This document shows, one piece after another, positions 1-8,671 of a stretch of DNA of 51,915 nucleotides. The number at the start of each line of letters is the position of its first letter. Positions within the stretch are counted from its first letter, which is position 1. Where the stretch lies: positions 1 through 51,915 of the forward strand of contig JAFSWG010000060.1 of assembly GCA_017444645.1 (NCBI GenBank), read 5' to 3'. The translations under genes and the position numbers were made by a program. Origin of the DNA: Acholeplasmatales bacterium. Lineage in GTDB: Bacteria > Bacillota_I > Bacilli_A > Acholeplasmatales > Anaeroplasmataceae. The notes under the pieces are model-generated. The model did not search any database and was not told the DNA's origin. It worked only from the letters and a program-made list of their open reading frames with translations.

Positions 1-797
1 ATAAAATTAAAATTATCAATGTAATAATTAATATCATTAATTTTTAATGTTATATATCCTTCTCTTATTATCATTAATGATAGATAATTAATAGGAATAA
101 AATATGCATCCTTTTTAACACTTGTTTTAGCTACTCTTTCAATTCTATAAATATTGTAATTAGGAATTATTGTTTGAATATTTATATCATTATCAAAATT
201 AGAATTTAACATTTGTTTAAAATTACCAAAGGCATATTCTCCTATTTTGAAATCTGATATATTATCATAATCATTTTTAAATTTAATATTAATTCCTACT
301 AGCTCCTTATATCCATCAACTATTGAATATGATGCATATAATCTATCTACACCAAGAAGCTTATATTCCGTTGGATTTAATATAGATATTGAACCAACAT
401 TTAGTGTAATTATATTTTTTGCTGTGTTAATAATTAGTTTGGCTTTATCTGATGATACAACACCAGGTACATTTGGTATATCAGTTTCTATTTTAAATAA
501 TGTAGATTCTGGTATTTGATATTTTCTAACTACTATATTATCTAATTCATATATTAAATTTCCTAAATTTAATGTATATGTTGAAGTATTAGTATCTTCA
601 ATTAAGCTTTCTGCAGTATCCGAATATACATTAAATACCATTTTTCTATTTTCTTCGTATATATATGATTTAGATTCTAAAATAGTATGATATGCTTCAT
701 CTATTTTTTTATTATTAGATGAAATAATAATTATAATTAAGCTAGTAATAGCTAAAACTGACAATAAAGATATAATTATAATTTTTACTTTTTTCAT
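1..797 (-). CDS. partial membrane-anchored protein of unknown function
   Basis: An open frame starts at the ATG at 797 and runs off the window edge without a stop, giving about 265 visible residues. The start overlaps the TGA of the upstream gene (ATGA) and has an AGGTGG ribosome site six bases before it, so the two genes are probably translationally coupled. Residues about 4-26 form one hydrophobic helix after MKKVK, so the rest is predicted to be outside the cell, held by an N-terminal anchor. The exterior part is rich in Asn, Ile, Tyr and Asp with beta-strand-like alternation. I recognise no family and no catalytic motif. The C-terminus is not visible. Confidence 0.8.
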   Translation of the reverse strand, partial: MKKVKIIIISLLSVLAITSLIIIIISSNNKKIDEAYHTILESKSYIYEENRKMVFNVYSDTAESLIEDTNTSTYTLNLGNLIYELDNIVVRKYQIPESTLFKIETDIPNVPGVVSSDKAKLIINTAKNIITLNVGSISILNPTEYKLLGVDRLYASYSIVDGYKELVGINIKFKNDYDNISDFKIGEYAFGNFKQMLNSNFDNDINIQTIIPNYNIYRIERVAKTSVKKDAYFIPINYLSLMIIREGYITLKINDINYYIDNFNF

Positions 798-1465
798 TTT
801 TTACCACCTGTATCTATATCAAAGCTTTCATTTATTAATGCTTGTTCTAAACGTTCATATTGGGTATTTAATATAACAAATTCATACGCTGCTGAAAATT
901 GCTTTATAAAAAATAAATAATACGAAAAACATCCATTATAAACTAAAAGGTCACCTGTTAAATATAAAATCATCTTAGTATTTGGATCGACATTAATTTT
1001 CATTGTTTTCTTTTCTTTAACACTTTCTTCTGTTACCTTTGAATAATTAACATCTGCCTTAGCTGCAATTTCTGCCTTAATTTTTTTTATATTTCCACCG
1101 AGTCCTCCTGAAACCTGTCCACCACTTGAAAATGATATTTTTTGTTTAGTTTCCACTTGTATTTCCTTTGATAATTCAATTGGTGAAGTTCCTGCGTTTT
1201 CGTATGAAACTAAAATACTTGAAATATATGTAGCTTTAGTTCCTACATTATCTTTGGCTATAGATATTCCAAATGGAATTGTTTTTTCTGACCTTGTTTT
1301 AAGTTCTGTCATTTCTGTAGTTGTATAATTTCTAATTAATTTGCCTGTTGTCATAACTACTTCTATATATGCTAAATAGTCAGTATCTTCAGCATATACA
1401 CTAACAAAAAACATAGGAATTATTAAAAAATTCACTATAAATAAAAAAAAGATTAACTTTTTCAT
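794..1465 (-). CDS. secreted protein of unknown function with signal peptide
   Basis: The 223-residue product begins with a clear Sec signal peptide (MKKLIFFLF, hydrophobic core, likely cleavage after VYA near residue 25). The mature part has a Ser/Gly-rich stretch around residues 110-130 (SFSSGGQVSGGLGG), then Lys/Glu/Thr-alternating sequence and a DPNTK turn near 160. This amphipathic strand pattern recalls beta-pore or beta-sandwich secreted proteins, but I cannot assign a family. A GAGGTG ribosome site precedes the ATG. The gene overlaps the following membrane-anchored gene by four bases, suggesting a joint function at the cell surface. Confidence 0.75.
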   Translation of the reverse strand: MKKLIFFLFIVNFLIIPMFFVSVYAEDTDYLAYIEVVMTTGKLIRNYTTTEMTELKTRSEKTIPFGISIAKDNVGTKATYISSILVSYENAGTSPIELSKEIQVETKQKISFSSGGQVSGGLGGNIKKIKAEIAAKADVNYSKVTEESVKEKKTMKINVDPNTKMILYLTGDLLVYNGCFSYYLFFIKQFSAAYEFVILNTQYERLEQALINESFDIDTGGKK

Positions 1466-1540
1466 TTAATCACCTCATTATAATAATAGGCAGAAAAATT
1501 AAAAATTTTTCAAAAAAATGAAAAAAATTAATATTTTAAT

Positions 1541-1563
1541 AAAAAAAACACCTATAAAAGGTG
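1541..1563 (-). terminator. intrinsic terminator after the DUF4279-like gene
   Basis: The five-base stem CACCT/AGGTG sits seven bases past the stop of the gene at 1570. On the minus strand it is followed by eight T. The stem is short but the T-run is strong. Confidence 0.7.
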
Positions 1564-1569
1564 CATTAA

Positions 1570-1944
1570 CTATATTTCTTCTATTTCTAGGTTGTAATTT
1601 GTATTAGTGATTTTAATGAATTTTTCAATTTCATCACTTAATGAATAATTAGAAAAATAATATGATTCGTCTTCATCATGAGAAAATTTAATATTAAGTT
1701 CATAAAAACAATGATACATATCTTTTAATTTTTTAAGAATTAATGCCTTATGTATTATTCCTGATAAATTTTCATATACAAAAACTGATAATTGAAAATC
1801 ATCATCGATTTTTCTTTTAGCTAGACCATAAAATAATCTTCCATCAGAAATACCTGGTTCTATTCCTATTTTATTAATAAAATCATCTAATTCTATATCA
1901 CCTAATGTAGATGTATAAACAATAAATGCAACCTTACAATTCAT
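1570..1944 (-). CDS. small DUF4279-like protein
   Basis: The product is 124 residues with the start chosen here. A longer frame begins at 1986, but that ATG lies inside the terminator hairpin of the upstream mrp gene. The ATG at 1944 has a GGAGAA ribosome site seven bases upstream, so I prefer it. The sequence (opening with a beta strand, then a DIELDDFINKIGIEP segment and a C-terminal LSDEIEKFIKITN helix) resembles DUF4279, a small alpha/beta family of unknown function often linked to immunity or toxin-related loci. That assignment is from pattern memory only. No promoter is visible between the mrp terminator and this gene, so it may depend on read-through. Confidence 0.6.
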   Translation of the reverse strand: MNCKVAFIVYTSTLGDIELDDFINKIGIEPGISDGRLFYGLAKRKIDDDFQLSVFVYENLSGIIHKALILKKLKDMYHCFYELNIKFSHDEDESYYFSNYSLSDEIEKFIKITNTNYNLEIEEI

Positions 1945-1957
1945 AAATTTTCTCCAT

Positions 1958-1984
1958 ATATTAAAGGCACTACCAAGTAGTGCC
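1958..1984 (-). terminator. hairpin terminator of the nusA-infB-mrp operon
   Basis: A perfect eight-base stem (GGCACTAC/GTAGTGCC, loop TTG) begins nine bases after the mrp stop. It is followed on the minus strand by a modest TTTAATAT tail. It overlaps the spurious upstream start of the next frame. Confidence 0.7.
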
Positions 1985-1992
1985 ATTATTAA

Positions 1993-2817
1993 TTATTCAA
2001 AATCAATTACTTCTTGTGTTAACTTTGAAGCAAAATCAACATTCATTTCTTCTGCTTTACCATTATCAATTAAAGTTGTTAATTCCGGATTAATTGGTAA
2101 GCTTTGTAATGGTTTTAAATCAAATGTTTCACATACATCATCTAGCTTTGATGTGCCAAATGGATATAGAGGATTTCCGCAGCATGGACATGTATAATAA
2201 GCCATGTTTTCTACTAATCCAATAATTTTCATATTCATTTGATTACACATTGATACTGCTTTTCCAACAATCATTTTAACTAGATCTTGTGGTGTTGAAA
2301 CGATTACTACACCATCAACTGGAAGCATTTGGAAAACTGATAATGCAACATCTCCTGTTCCTGGAGGCATATCGATTAATAAATAATCTAATTCTTCCCA
2401 TAATACATCTTGATAGAATTGCTTAATTGCACTACCAAGAACTGGACCTCTCCATACAACTGGTTGATTTGGATCATCAATTAAAACGTTGATTGAAATA
2501 ACCTTAATTCCATATTTTTTAGTTAAAGGTGGAAACATTAAGTTATCACTTGTACCTGTAACACCAGGTGCTAAACCAAAAGCTTTTGGAATAGATGGTC
2601 CTGTAATATCAGAATCTAAGATACCAACCTTATATCCTTGTTTTGCAAGACTTACAGCTAGAGTAGTTGTTACCATTGATTTACCTACTCCACCTTTACC
2701 TGACATTACAGCAATTATTTTCTTAATATGATTATTTTCATTAGTTGTTACTAATAAAGATTGATTTTTACCGCAGCTTGCTGCCTTACAGCTACTACAA
2801 TTATGATCACAAGCCAT
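1993..2817 (-). CDS. mrp: Mrp/ApbC/Nbp35-type iron-sulfur carrier P-loop ATPase
   Basis: This is a 274-residue MinD-like P-loop ATPase that assembles or transfers Fe-S clusters in the cytoplasm. The deviant Walker A GKGGVGKS is at residues 40-47, DSDITGPS follows near 68-75, and a CPCCG motif near 210 provides the pair of cysteines that bridges the cluster in the homodimer. There is no N-terminal MIP18/DUF59 domain. Instead four cysteines (C3, C7, C10, C15) resemble the N-terminal cluster motif of Nbp35. The gene is two bases after rbfA and is the last gene of the nusA-infB operon before a hairpin terminator. Confidence 0.93.
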   Translation of the reverse strand: MACDHNCSSCKAASCGKNQSLLVTTNENNHIKKIIAVMSGKGGVGKSMVTTTLAVSLAKQGYKVGILDSDITGPSIPKAFGLAPGVTGTSDNLMFPPLTKKYGIKVISINVLIDDPNQPVVWRGPVLGSAIKQFYQDVLWEELDYLLIDMPPGTGDVALSVFQMLPVDGVVIVSTPQDLVKMIVGKAVSMCNQMNMKIIGLVENMAYYTCPCCGNPLYPFGTSKLDDVCETFDLKPLQSLPINPELTTLIDNGKAEEMNVDFASKLTQEVIDFE

Positions 2818-2819
2818 TT

Positions 2820-3173
2820 TTAATTACCCTCTTTATCATGTTTTTTATGATATTCATTTAATAATTCATCTATATGATTACCATAAGCTAAAGATTCATC
2901 TAACTTAAAAATTAATTCTGGCATTTTTCTAGCATTTAGCTTTTTAGCTAATGCTGATCTTAAATAACCATTAGATTCATCAAGCGCTTTTTTATAATCA
3001 TCATTGTTACCTTGATAGAAAGTATAAAATACTGTCATATAAGATAAATCATTAGTTATTCTTACTTCTGTTATTGTTACATGCTTTAAAAGCTCATTTT
3101 TGGCTTCTCTATTTAAAATTATAGATAGCTCTCTTAAAGCAGTTGATTCCATTCTTTTTAATGATAAACTCAT
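2820..3173 (-). CDS. rbfA: ribosome-binding factor A
   Basis: RbfA (117 residues) is a KH-like factor that binds the 30S subunit and helps mature the 5' end of 16S rRNA, especially in the cold. The N-terminal basic helix, the VTITEVRITNDLSYMTVFYTF strand region and the length fit the family. Its ATG shares one base with the infB stop (TAATG), as expected for the conserved infB-rbfA order. The usual downstream truB is absent; mrp follows instead. Confidence 0.93.
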   Translation of the reverse strand: MSLSLKRMESTALRELSIILNREAKNELLKHVTITEVRITNDLSYMTVFYTFYQGNNDDYKKALDESNGYLRSALAKKLNARKMPELIFKLDESLAYGNHIDELLNEYHKKHDKEGN

Positions 3174-5002
3174 TATCTTTCAACTTCTTTCATAATAGAT
3201 GCTTCAATGACATCGCCTTCTTTGATATCATTGAATTTTTCGATTGTAATACCACACTCGAAACCATTCTTAACTTCCTTAACATCATCTTTGAATCTTT
3301 TTAAAGAAGCCATTTTCCCTTCAAATATAACAATACCATCACGAAGAACTCTTACTAATGAATTTCTTTCAATAACACCATCAGTTACATAGCAACCAGC
3401 AATTGTACCAACAGTAGATAGTTTAAATGTTTGTCTAACTTCTGCTTGACCTGTAACTACTTCTTCAAATACTGGGTCTAACATACCCTTTAAGGCTGCC
3501 TCAATATCCTCTAGTACCTTATAAATAATACTATATAATCTAATTTCAACGCCCTTAACAGCTGCCTCATTTCTGACAGGAGCCATAGGTCTAACATTAA
3601 ATCCAATAATAATAGCATTAGATGCTTCAGCCAAAGTAACATCAGTATCTGTTATTGCGCCAACAGATGCACGAATAATATTAACCTTTAAATCTTCAAC
3701 ATTTAACTTCATTATTGATTGCGTTAACGCTTCAACTGAACCTTGAACATCACACTTAATAATTAAATTAAGTTCTTTTGACTTATCAGCACTTGCGTTA
3801 GCAAATAAATCTTCAAGTGATGTAGCCTTCTTAGCAGCCTGATCAGCATTCTTAGCCTTTAGAGCTCTTGCTGCTGCAGTATCTCTAGCTAATCTTTCAT
3901 CACTAAATACCATGAATTTATCTCCAGCTTGTGGAACTTCATTTAAACCAGTTACAGCTACGGCTGTAGATGGAGTAGCTGCTTCATATTTAGCATGTCT
4001 ATCGTCTTCCATTGTTCTTACTCTACCATAAGTATTACCACAAACAACGATATCGCCAACCTTTAATGTACCATTTTGGACTAAGAATGTTGCAACAGGT
4101 CCTCTACCTTTATCAAGTAATGCTTCAATAACAGTACCGATTGCTAATCTATTCTTATTAGCCTTTAAATCTCTCATTTCAGCTACTAATTGAATCATTT
4201 CAAGTAAATTATCTACTCCTGTGCCTTTAAGAGCTGAAATAGGAACGAAGATTGTATCTCCACCCCAAGCCTCAGCAAGTAATCCATAATTGGATAATTC
4301 TTGCATTACACGATCAGGATTAGCTGTTGGCTTATCCATCTTGTTAACTGCAACAATAATTGGGCAACCTGCAGCCTTAGCATGTGAAATTGCTTCTTCA
4401 GTTTGAGGCATTACACCATCATCTGCAGCAACTACTAATACTACAATATCAGTAATTTGAGCTCCACGAGCACGCATTTGAGTAAACGCAGCATGTCCTG
4501 GAGTATCAATGAATGTGATAGTAAATCCATTATGATCTACTTGGTAAGCACCGATATGTTGAGTGATTCCACCAGATTCAGATTTTACTACTCTTGAATT
4601 TCTAATTGTATCAAGTAAAGTAGTTTTACCATGGTCAACATGTCCCATAATTGTTACTACTGGAGGTCTTGACTCTAATGATGCTTCATCATCCTCAATA
4701 ACAAATTCATCAAATCTAGTTACATCAGTTATAACTTCATCCTTTAGCTCAAATCCAAAATCCATAGCGACAAGTTCACATGTCTCTCTATCAATTGTTT
4801 GATTTTGAGTTGCCATAACACCAACTTGCATAAGCTTCATAATAATTTGGGCATTAGTTTTTCCCATACCAGCTGCGACATCAGCAACAGTCATTCCTAC
4901 CTTATAAGTAAGAACCATTTTTTGCTTATTATCTTGTTCAGTCTTCTTACCTTTCTTAACTGGTAAATTAGAAGCTCTTGTTTCTTTTTGTTTCTTAGCC
5001 AC
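3173..5002 (-). CDS. infB: translation initiation factor IF-2
   Basis: IF-2 is the GTPase that brings initiator tRNA to the 30S subunit and promotes subunit joining. At 609 residues it has the short N-terminus typical of Mollicutes and related Bacilli. An IF2_N domain lies at about 30-85, G1 GHVDHGKT at 120-127, DTPGH at 166-170 and NKMD at 220-223. Domain II begins near 283 and the IF2 core and C-terminal tRNA-binding domain complete the chain. It sits ten bases after ylxQ in the standard nusA operon. Confidence 0.97.
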   Translation of the reverse strand: MAKKQKETRASNLPVKKGKKTEQDNKQKMVLTYKVGMTVADVAAGMGKTNAQIIMKLMQVGVMATQNQTIDRETCELVAMDFGFELKDEVITDVTRFDEFVIEDDEASLESRPPVVTIMGHVDHGKTTLLDTIRNSRVVKSESGGITQHIGAYQVDHNGFTITFIDTPGHAAFTQMRARGAQITDIVVLVVAADDGVMPQTEEAISHAKAAGCPIIVAVNKMDKPTANPDRVMQELSNYGLLAEAWGGDTIFVPISALKGTGVDNLLEMIQLVAEMRDLKANKNRLAIGTVIEALLDKGRGPVATFLVQNGTLKVGDIVVCGNTYGRVRTMEDDRHAKYEAATPSTAVAVTGLNEVPQAGDKFMVFSDERLARDTAAARALKAKNADQAAKKATSLEDLFANASADKSKELNLIIKCDVQGSVEALTQSIMKLNVEDLKVNIIRASVGAITDTDVTLAEASNAIIIGFNVRPMAPVRNEAAVKGVEIRLYSIIYKVLEDIEAALKGMLDPVFEEVVTGQAEVRQTFKLSTVGTIAGCYVTDGVIERNSLVRVLRDGIVIFEGKMASLKRFKDDVKEVKNGFECGITIEKFNDIKEGDVIEASIMKEVER

Positions 5003-5011
5003 AAAATCACC

Positions 5012-5299
5012 TTATTTCTTTAATATTTTTAAAAAGTTTTCATCAGTTATTCCAATTACCATTCTTCCACTTTTTCCAATGGCATTTGAAAGCTCTAATG
5101 AGGTAAACTCTTCATTAACCTCCACAGAATAAAATTTTGCTTTATCTGTAATTTTTTTCTTTGTATTATCTGCGGCATCATTTGCTAAAAATACATATTT
5201 AACCTTTTTAGATCTGATACCTTCAATAACGGAATCAGCCCCATGGCATAACTTTCCTGCCTTAAGGCATAATCCTAAATTATTTAATACCTTATTCAT
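5012..5299 (-). CDS. ylxQ: YlxQ, L7Ae-family RNA-binding protein
   Basis: This 95-residue protein has the L7Ae/L30e/S12e fold that binds kink-turn RNA; its family in Bacillus is associated with the ribosome. The early LGLCLKAGKLCHGADSV segment and the VFLANDAADNT strand-loop match the family. It overlaps ylxR by eight bases and precedes infB, exactly as in Bacillus. Its precise cellular role remains poorly known. Confidence 0.9.
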   Translation of the reverse strand: MNKVLNNLGLCLKAGKLCHGADSVIEGIRSKKVKYVFLANDAADNTKKKITDKAKFYSVEVNEEFTSLELSNAIGKSGRMVIGITDENFLKILKK

Positions 5300-5555
5300 T
5301 TATAAGACCTAAAAGCTCATCATAAATAGAATCAGGAACACTAACCTCAAGTTTTTTATCTAAAGCTTTTGATTTTTTAGCTAATAAAACTACATCCTTT
5401 GATTTTTTAAGGTATGCACCTCTACCATTAGCCTTTCCTTTAAGGTCAACTATTACATTACCCTCTGGTGTTCTAACAATTCTAATTAAATCTTTCTTTT
5501 CACATACTTCTTTAGATACAACACAAGTACGTAAAATTTGCTTTTTCTCTTTCAT
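5292..5555 (-). CDS. rnpM: YlxR (RnpM), RNase P modulator
   Basis: The 87-residue product has the YlxR/DUF448 signature: RTCVVSKEV near the start and the GRGAYL motif at about residues 44-49. Members bind RNA, and in Bacillus the protein has been described as a modulator of RNase P. It starts one base into the nusA stop (TAATG) and overlaps ylxQ, so the three are translated together. Confidence 0.92.
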   Translation of the reverse strand: MKEKKQILRTCVVSKEVCEKKDLIRIVRTPEGNVIVDLKGKANGRGAYLKKSKDVVLLAKKSKALDKKLEVSVPDSIYDELLGLINE

Positions 5556-6658
5556 TAGATTAAATCGCCACGCTCATAAGCTACACTTACAGGAATGATA
5601 TCAATCTTATAACCACAAGATTGTACTGCAAGTCTAACATTTTGTCCTGCTTTACCAATTGCTAATGATAGATGAGCATCAGGTACTACAACAACACTTG
5701 ACTTGGTCTTAGGATCAATGCTTAATACCTTAGTTACATTAGCTGGTTGTAATGAATTAGTGATTAATTCTTCTGGATTTTCACTCCACTTATATAAATC
5801 AATCTTTTCTCCACCTAAAGCATTTACAACTTCACGGATACGACTTCCACCTTCACCAACACAAGAACCGATAGCGTCAACATTGTTATCATTTGAATAA
5901 ATAGCAATCTTGCTTCTATCTCCTGCATCACGAGCGATACCCTTTATTTCAATAATTCCTTCTGCAATTTCAGGAATATATTTTTCCATTAATCTGATAA
6001 CTAACTGCTTATCACTTCTAGATACTAAAATCTTAGGATCTTTATTAGTTTGTTCAACTGATTTGATATAAACACTAATATTTCTACCAATTTCAGCAAC
6101 TTCACCATTTGCGAGTTCACTCTTAGGTAATGTTGCCGTAGCACCATAACCTAAATCAAGAATTAATAAATGTTCTTTTTCATTTGCAATAGTTGCAGTA
6201 ACCATTTCATTTTCTAATGCTTTGAAATGTTCATATGCTAACTCTCTTTGTTTAGTTCTTACACCTTGATTAGTAATTGACTTTGATGCAGCAATTGCTG
6301 TTCTACCAAATTCTTTTACATTAACTTGCCATTCAATTATATCTCCAACTTTAGCACTTGCCTTAATCTTCTTTGCATCTTCTAATAAGATTTCAGCAAT
6401 TTCATTTTCTGGATTAACTTCTTCAGCATTTTCAGCTAATTCATCTTTTTGTGTATAAGCTTCAACAACCTTTCTTACTGAATAAACTAAAATAGAGAAT
6501 TTTTCAGGCTTAAATTCAATACGACATGATGAATTTCCAAATTCTTTCTTATAAGAATTCTCTAATGCCTTCTTAAAAATTTCTAAAACATCTTCTTCAG
6601 TAATATTTCTTTCTTCAGCAAGTAATTTTACTTGTTCGAAAAACTCTTTCTTAATCAT
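5555..6658 (-). CDS. nusA: transcription elongation/termination factor NusA
   Basis: NusA binds RNA polymerase and modulates pausing, termination and antitermination. The 367-residue protein has the N-terminal polymerase-binding domain (1-125), an S1 domain (about 150-215), KH1 (GEGGSRIREV near 268-277) and KH2 (IGKAGQNVRLA near 334-344). It lacks the C-terminal acidic repeats of proteobacterial NusA, as normal for Firmicutes. It follows rimP by 12 bases. NusA commonly autoregulates its operon, which bears on the leader hairpin at 7158-7181. Confidence 0.97.
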   Translation of the reverse strand: MIKKEFFEQVKLLAEERNITEEDVLEIFKKALENSYKKEFGNSSCRIEFKPEKFSILVYSVRKVVEAYTQKDELAENAEEVNPENEIAEILLEDAKKIKASAKVGDIIEWQVNVKEFGRTAIAASKSITNQGVRTKQRELAYEHFKALENEMVTATIANEKEHLLILDLGYGATATLPKSELANGEVAEIGRNISVYIKSVEQTNKDPKILVSRSDKQLVIRLMEKYIPEIAEGIIEIKGIARDAGDRSKIAIYSNDNNVDAIGSCVGEGGSRIREVVNALGGEKIDLYKWSENPEELITNSLQPANVTKVLSIDPKTKSSVVVVPDAHLSLAIGKAGQNVRLAVQSCGYKIDIIPVSVAYERGDLI

Positions 6659-6670
6659 CTTATTTCCCTC

Positions 6671-7132
6671 CTAAAATTTCACAGCTAATCTGATTAATTT
6701 AATATCGCTTTTATTAATTTCTAGATTCTTAAATCTACCTTTAATATTGATTCTTACTACAATTTTATCAGTGTAGAATTCCTTCAATGTTCCTTCATAA
6801 ACCATATTAGGAGTTTCTACATGAATGTATTTTTCAATTGACTTTTCTATTTCTTCATCTGTTCTAAGCTCTCTTTCAGCTCCAGGAGATGAAACCTCTA
6901 ACATATATTCAGGCATATTATCATCATATTTATCAATTCTTTCTGATAAATATTCATTCGCTAAAGCCAGTGTATCAATATCAATTGGTCCATCAGGATT
7001 ATCAATTGTTACTCTAAGTATTATATTTCCATCTTCTTTTACTAATACTGAATCATATAATATTAGATTTCTTTCTTCAACAAATGGCTTTAATATTTCT
7101 TTAGCGCCTTCTGTTAATTTTTTATTTTCCAA
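6671..7132 (-). CDS. rimP: ribosome maturation factor RimP
   Basis: RimP (153 residues) assists early assembly of the 30S subunit. The N-terminal alpha/beta domain carries the family segment around YMLEVSSPGAERELR (about 75-90), followed by a small SH3-like C-terminal domain. The start codon is TTG, fixed by a GAGGTG ribosome site five bases upstream. It is the first gene of the nusA operon, behind the promoter at 7202-7230. Confidence 0.94.
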   Translation of the reverse strand: MENKKLTEGAKEILKPFVEERNLILYDSVLVKEDGNIILRVTIDNPDGPIDIDTLALANEYLSERIDKYDDNMPEYMLEVSSPGAERELRTDEEIEKSIEKYIHVETPNMVYEGTLKEFYTDKIVVRINIKGRFKNLEINKSDIKLIRLAVKF

Positions 7133-7157
7133 GTTATCACCTCACAAAGAAATAAAT

Positions 7158-7181
7158 AAGAGAGGACGTTTTTCCTCTCTT
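7158..7181 (-). other. leader hairpin (attenuator-like) upstream of rimP-nusA
   Basis: A perfect nine-base stem (AAGAGAGGA/TCCTCTCTT, six-base loop) lies between the promoter at 7202-7230 and the rimP start. The following minus-strand sequence ATTTATTTCTTT is only partly U-rich. It may end read-through from the ankyrin gene or act as an attenuator in the rimP leader. Confidence 0.6.
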
Positions 7182-7201
7182 CCAAAAATCATATCATAGA
7201 T

Positions 7202-7230
7202 ATTATACATACATTGGATATAAAAATCAA
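7202..7230 (-). promoter_or_regulatory. promoter of the rimP-nusA-infB-mrp operon
   Basis: TTGATT (7225-7230), a 17-base spacer and a consensus TATAAT (7202-7207). The predicted transcript starts near 7195 and has a leader of about 60 bases that includes the hairpin at 7158-7181. Confidence 0.75.
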
Positions 7231-7234
7231 TAAT

Positions 7235-8185
7235 TTAATTAAGATTTTCTTTTAAAAGAGTCAAAATTCTTTCATTACCGATTTTTATAGCTAAATCAAG
7301 TGGTGTATAACCAAATTGATCCATCCTACCTACATTTCTAATTACACAATATTTTTTTACTAATTCATAGTTCTCAATAATAATTGCATAATGTAGTGGA
7401 TAATTAGAATGATATAAATATGCTTTATACTTCTCTGATCTTTCATTTACATAACTAGAAAGTTCATATGAAGGAATATTATCATAAATCATATCACCAA
7501 ATGTTGACTTACAATCAAGTACAGCACCATTTTTTATTAAAGCATCGATTACATCTAAGTGCTGTTCTGCAACTGCATAAAATAATGGAGTTTCACCGGT
7601 CTTTGTTTTACTATTAACAAAGGCTTTATTATCAATTAAAAAATTTACAATTCTTATATCTCCAGATTTTGCAGCTATATGAAGTGGAGTTTCTCCTGCA
7701 TAATTTTTACAATCAACAATTTTATCATCTAAAATAGTTTTTTGTAACAATTCTAAATTACGACTTCTTACTAAAGCCATGAATACAGTTTCATCATTTG
7801 AATCTCTTTCATATAAATTAAATTTATTAGATTCAAGTAATAAGTAAACCATATTCTCTCTACCTAAGGAACATGCCTTAAATAAAGGAGATTGTCCATC
7901 ATTATTCTTAATTGTCATATCAGCATTATGTCTAATTAGGCTCTTTAAAAATCCCATCTTGTTATTAACTACACAGTAATGTGCTGGAGTTTCACCTCTA
8001 GCATCTTTGATATTAACATTTATATAGCTTGACAACAATAATTCAAAAATTTCAGGATTATCAAAAACTATTGCATAATGTAATAAAGACATTCCTCTTT
8101 CGTTTTTTACATTAACATCACCAGTTTCAAGATATTCCTTTAAAGCTGACATATTATTTGTATAAATCGCATCGAAAGCATTCAT
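7235..8185 (-). CDS. ankyrin-repeat protein
   Basis: The 316-residue protein is built of about eight ankyrin repeats covering nearly its whole length. Recognisable units include GMSLLHYAIVFDNPEIFELLL, GETPAHYCVVNNKMGFLKSL and GETPLHIAAKSGDIRIVNFL, with a final GYTPLDLAIKIGN. There is no signal peptide or membrane helix, so it is probably a cytoplasmic protein-binding scaffold; the partner is unknown. The start lies only 17 bases beyond the hup terminator hairpin and I see no separate promoter, so read-through from hup is likely. Confidence 0.9.
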   Translation of the reverse strand: MNAFDAIYTNNMSALKEYLETGDVNVKNERGMSLLHYAIVFDNPEIFELLLSSYINVNIKDARGETPAHYCVVNNKMGFLKSLIRHNADMTIKNNDGQSPLFKACSLGRENMVYLLLESNKFNLYERDSNDETVFMALVRSRNLELLQKTILDDKIVDCKNYAGETPLHIAAKSGDIRIVNFLIDNKAFVNSKTKTGETPLFYAVAEQHLDVIDALIKNGAVLDCKSTFGDMIYDNIPSYELSSYVNERSEKYKAYLYHSNYPLHYAIIIENYELVKKYCVIRNVGRMDQFGYTPLDLAIKIGNERILTLLKENLN

Positions 8186-8201
8186 ATATAAGCCTCACAA
8201 T

Positions 8202-8231
8202 AAAAAAACAGGACCAAACAGGCCCTGTTTT
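8202..8231 (-). terminator. intrinsic terminator of hup
   Basis: A ten- to eleven-base stem (AAACAGGGCC/GGTCCTGTTT in the minus-strand RNA, five-base loop) is followed by seven T. One pair is a G-U wobble only in the minus-strand RNA, which supports the strand. Confidence 0.85.
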
Positions 8232-8236
8232 ATTTT

Positions 8237-8509
8237 TTACTTAACACAATCCTTTAAAACCTTGCCAGCTTTGAATGCTGGAGTTTTTTGCTCAGGAATA
8301 GTGATATCCTCACCTGTTCTAGGGTTTCTACCAGTTCTAGCTGCGCGAGTGCGAACCTCGAATGTACCAAAGCCTGAAACAACTACTTTGTCGTTAACCT
8401 TTAATCCATCCATAATAGTGTTGAATACTGTATCAACAGCCATTTCAGCTTGCTTCTTAGATAAATCTAGTTTATCTGCAACTGCAGCTACCATATCTGC
8501 TTTTGTCAT
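8237..8509 (-). CDS. hup: HU family DNA-binding protein
   Basis: This is a 90-residue histone-like protein that bends and compacts DNA as a dimer. The family signature GFGTFEVRTRAARTGRNPRTGEDI (here around residues 46-69) and the C-terminal PAFKAGKVLKD are intact. It is a monocistronic-looking gene with its own promoter at 8551-8580 and a strong terminator. Confidence 0.97.
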   Translation of the reverse strand: MTKADMVAAVADKLDLSKKQAEMAVDTVFNTIMDGLKVNDKVVVSGFGTFEVRTRAARTGRNPRTGEDITIPEQKTPAFKAGKVLKDCVK

Positions 8510-8550
8510 ATTATAATTCTCCTCCGTATATTGATAAAATCTCTATGTCT

Positions 8551-8580
8551 ATTATATAACAATTTTTCTTTTAATTGCAA
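8551..8580 (-). promoter_or_regulatory. promoter of hup
   Basis: TTGCAA (8575-8580), an 18-base spacer and TATAAT (8551-8556), about 40 bases before the hup ATG. A GGAGGAG ribosome site follows. Confidence 0.7.
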
Positions 8581-8640
8581 GCCTTTTCATAAAGATTTTT
8601 AAAACGTTTTTCTAAAGAAAAAATATGACAATATTTAGGG

Positions 8641-8670
8641 TTTAAAAAAGGTCCAATGGACCTTTTAAAA
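8641..8670 (-). terminator. intrinsic terminator of greA
   Basis: Stem AAAAGGTCC/GGACCTTTT with a three-base loop starts just after the greA stop and ends in a T-run on the minus strand. Confidence 0.85.
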
Positions 8671-8671
8671 A

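Noticed and set aside
1945-1986. Longer N-terminus of the DUF4279-like protein
   Set aside because: Its ATG lies in the mrp terminator stem and has no ribosome site; the ATG at 1944 has a GGAGAA site.
2489-2731. Plus-strand frames opposite mrp, infB, nusA, rimP, hup, glgP, potB and other genes as antisense genes
   Set aside because: They are shadows of conserved minus-strand genes, with no ribosome sites and implausible composition.
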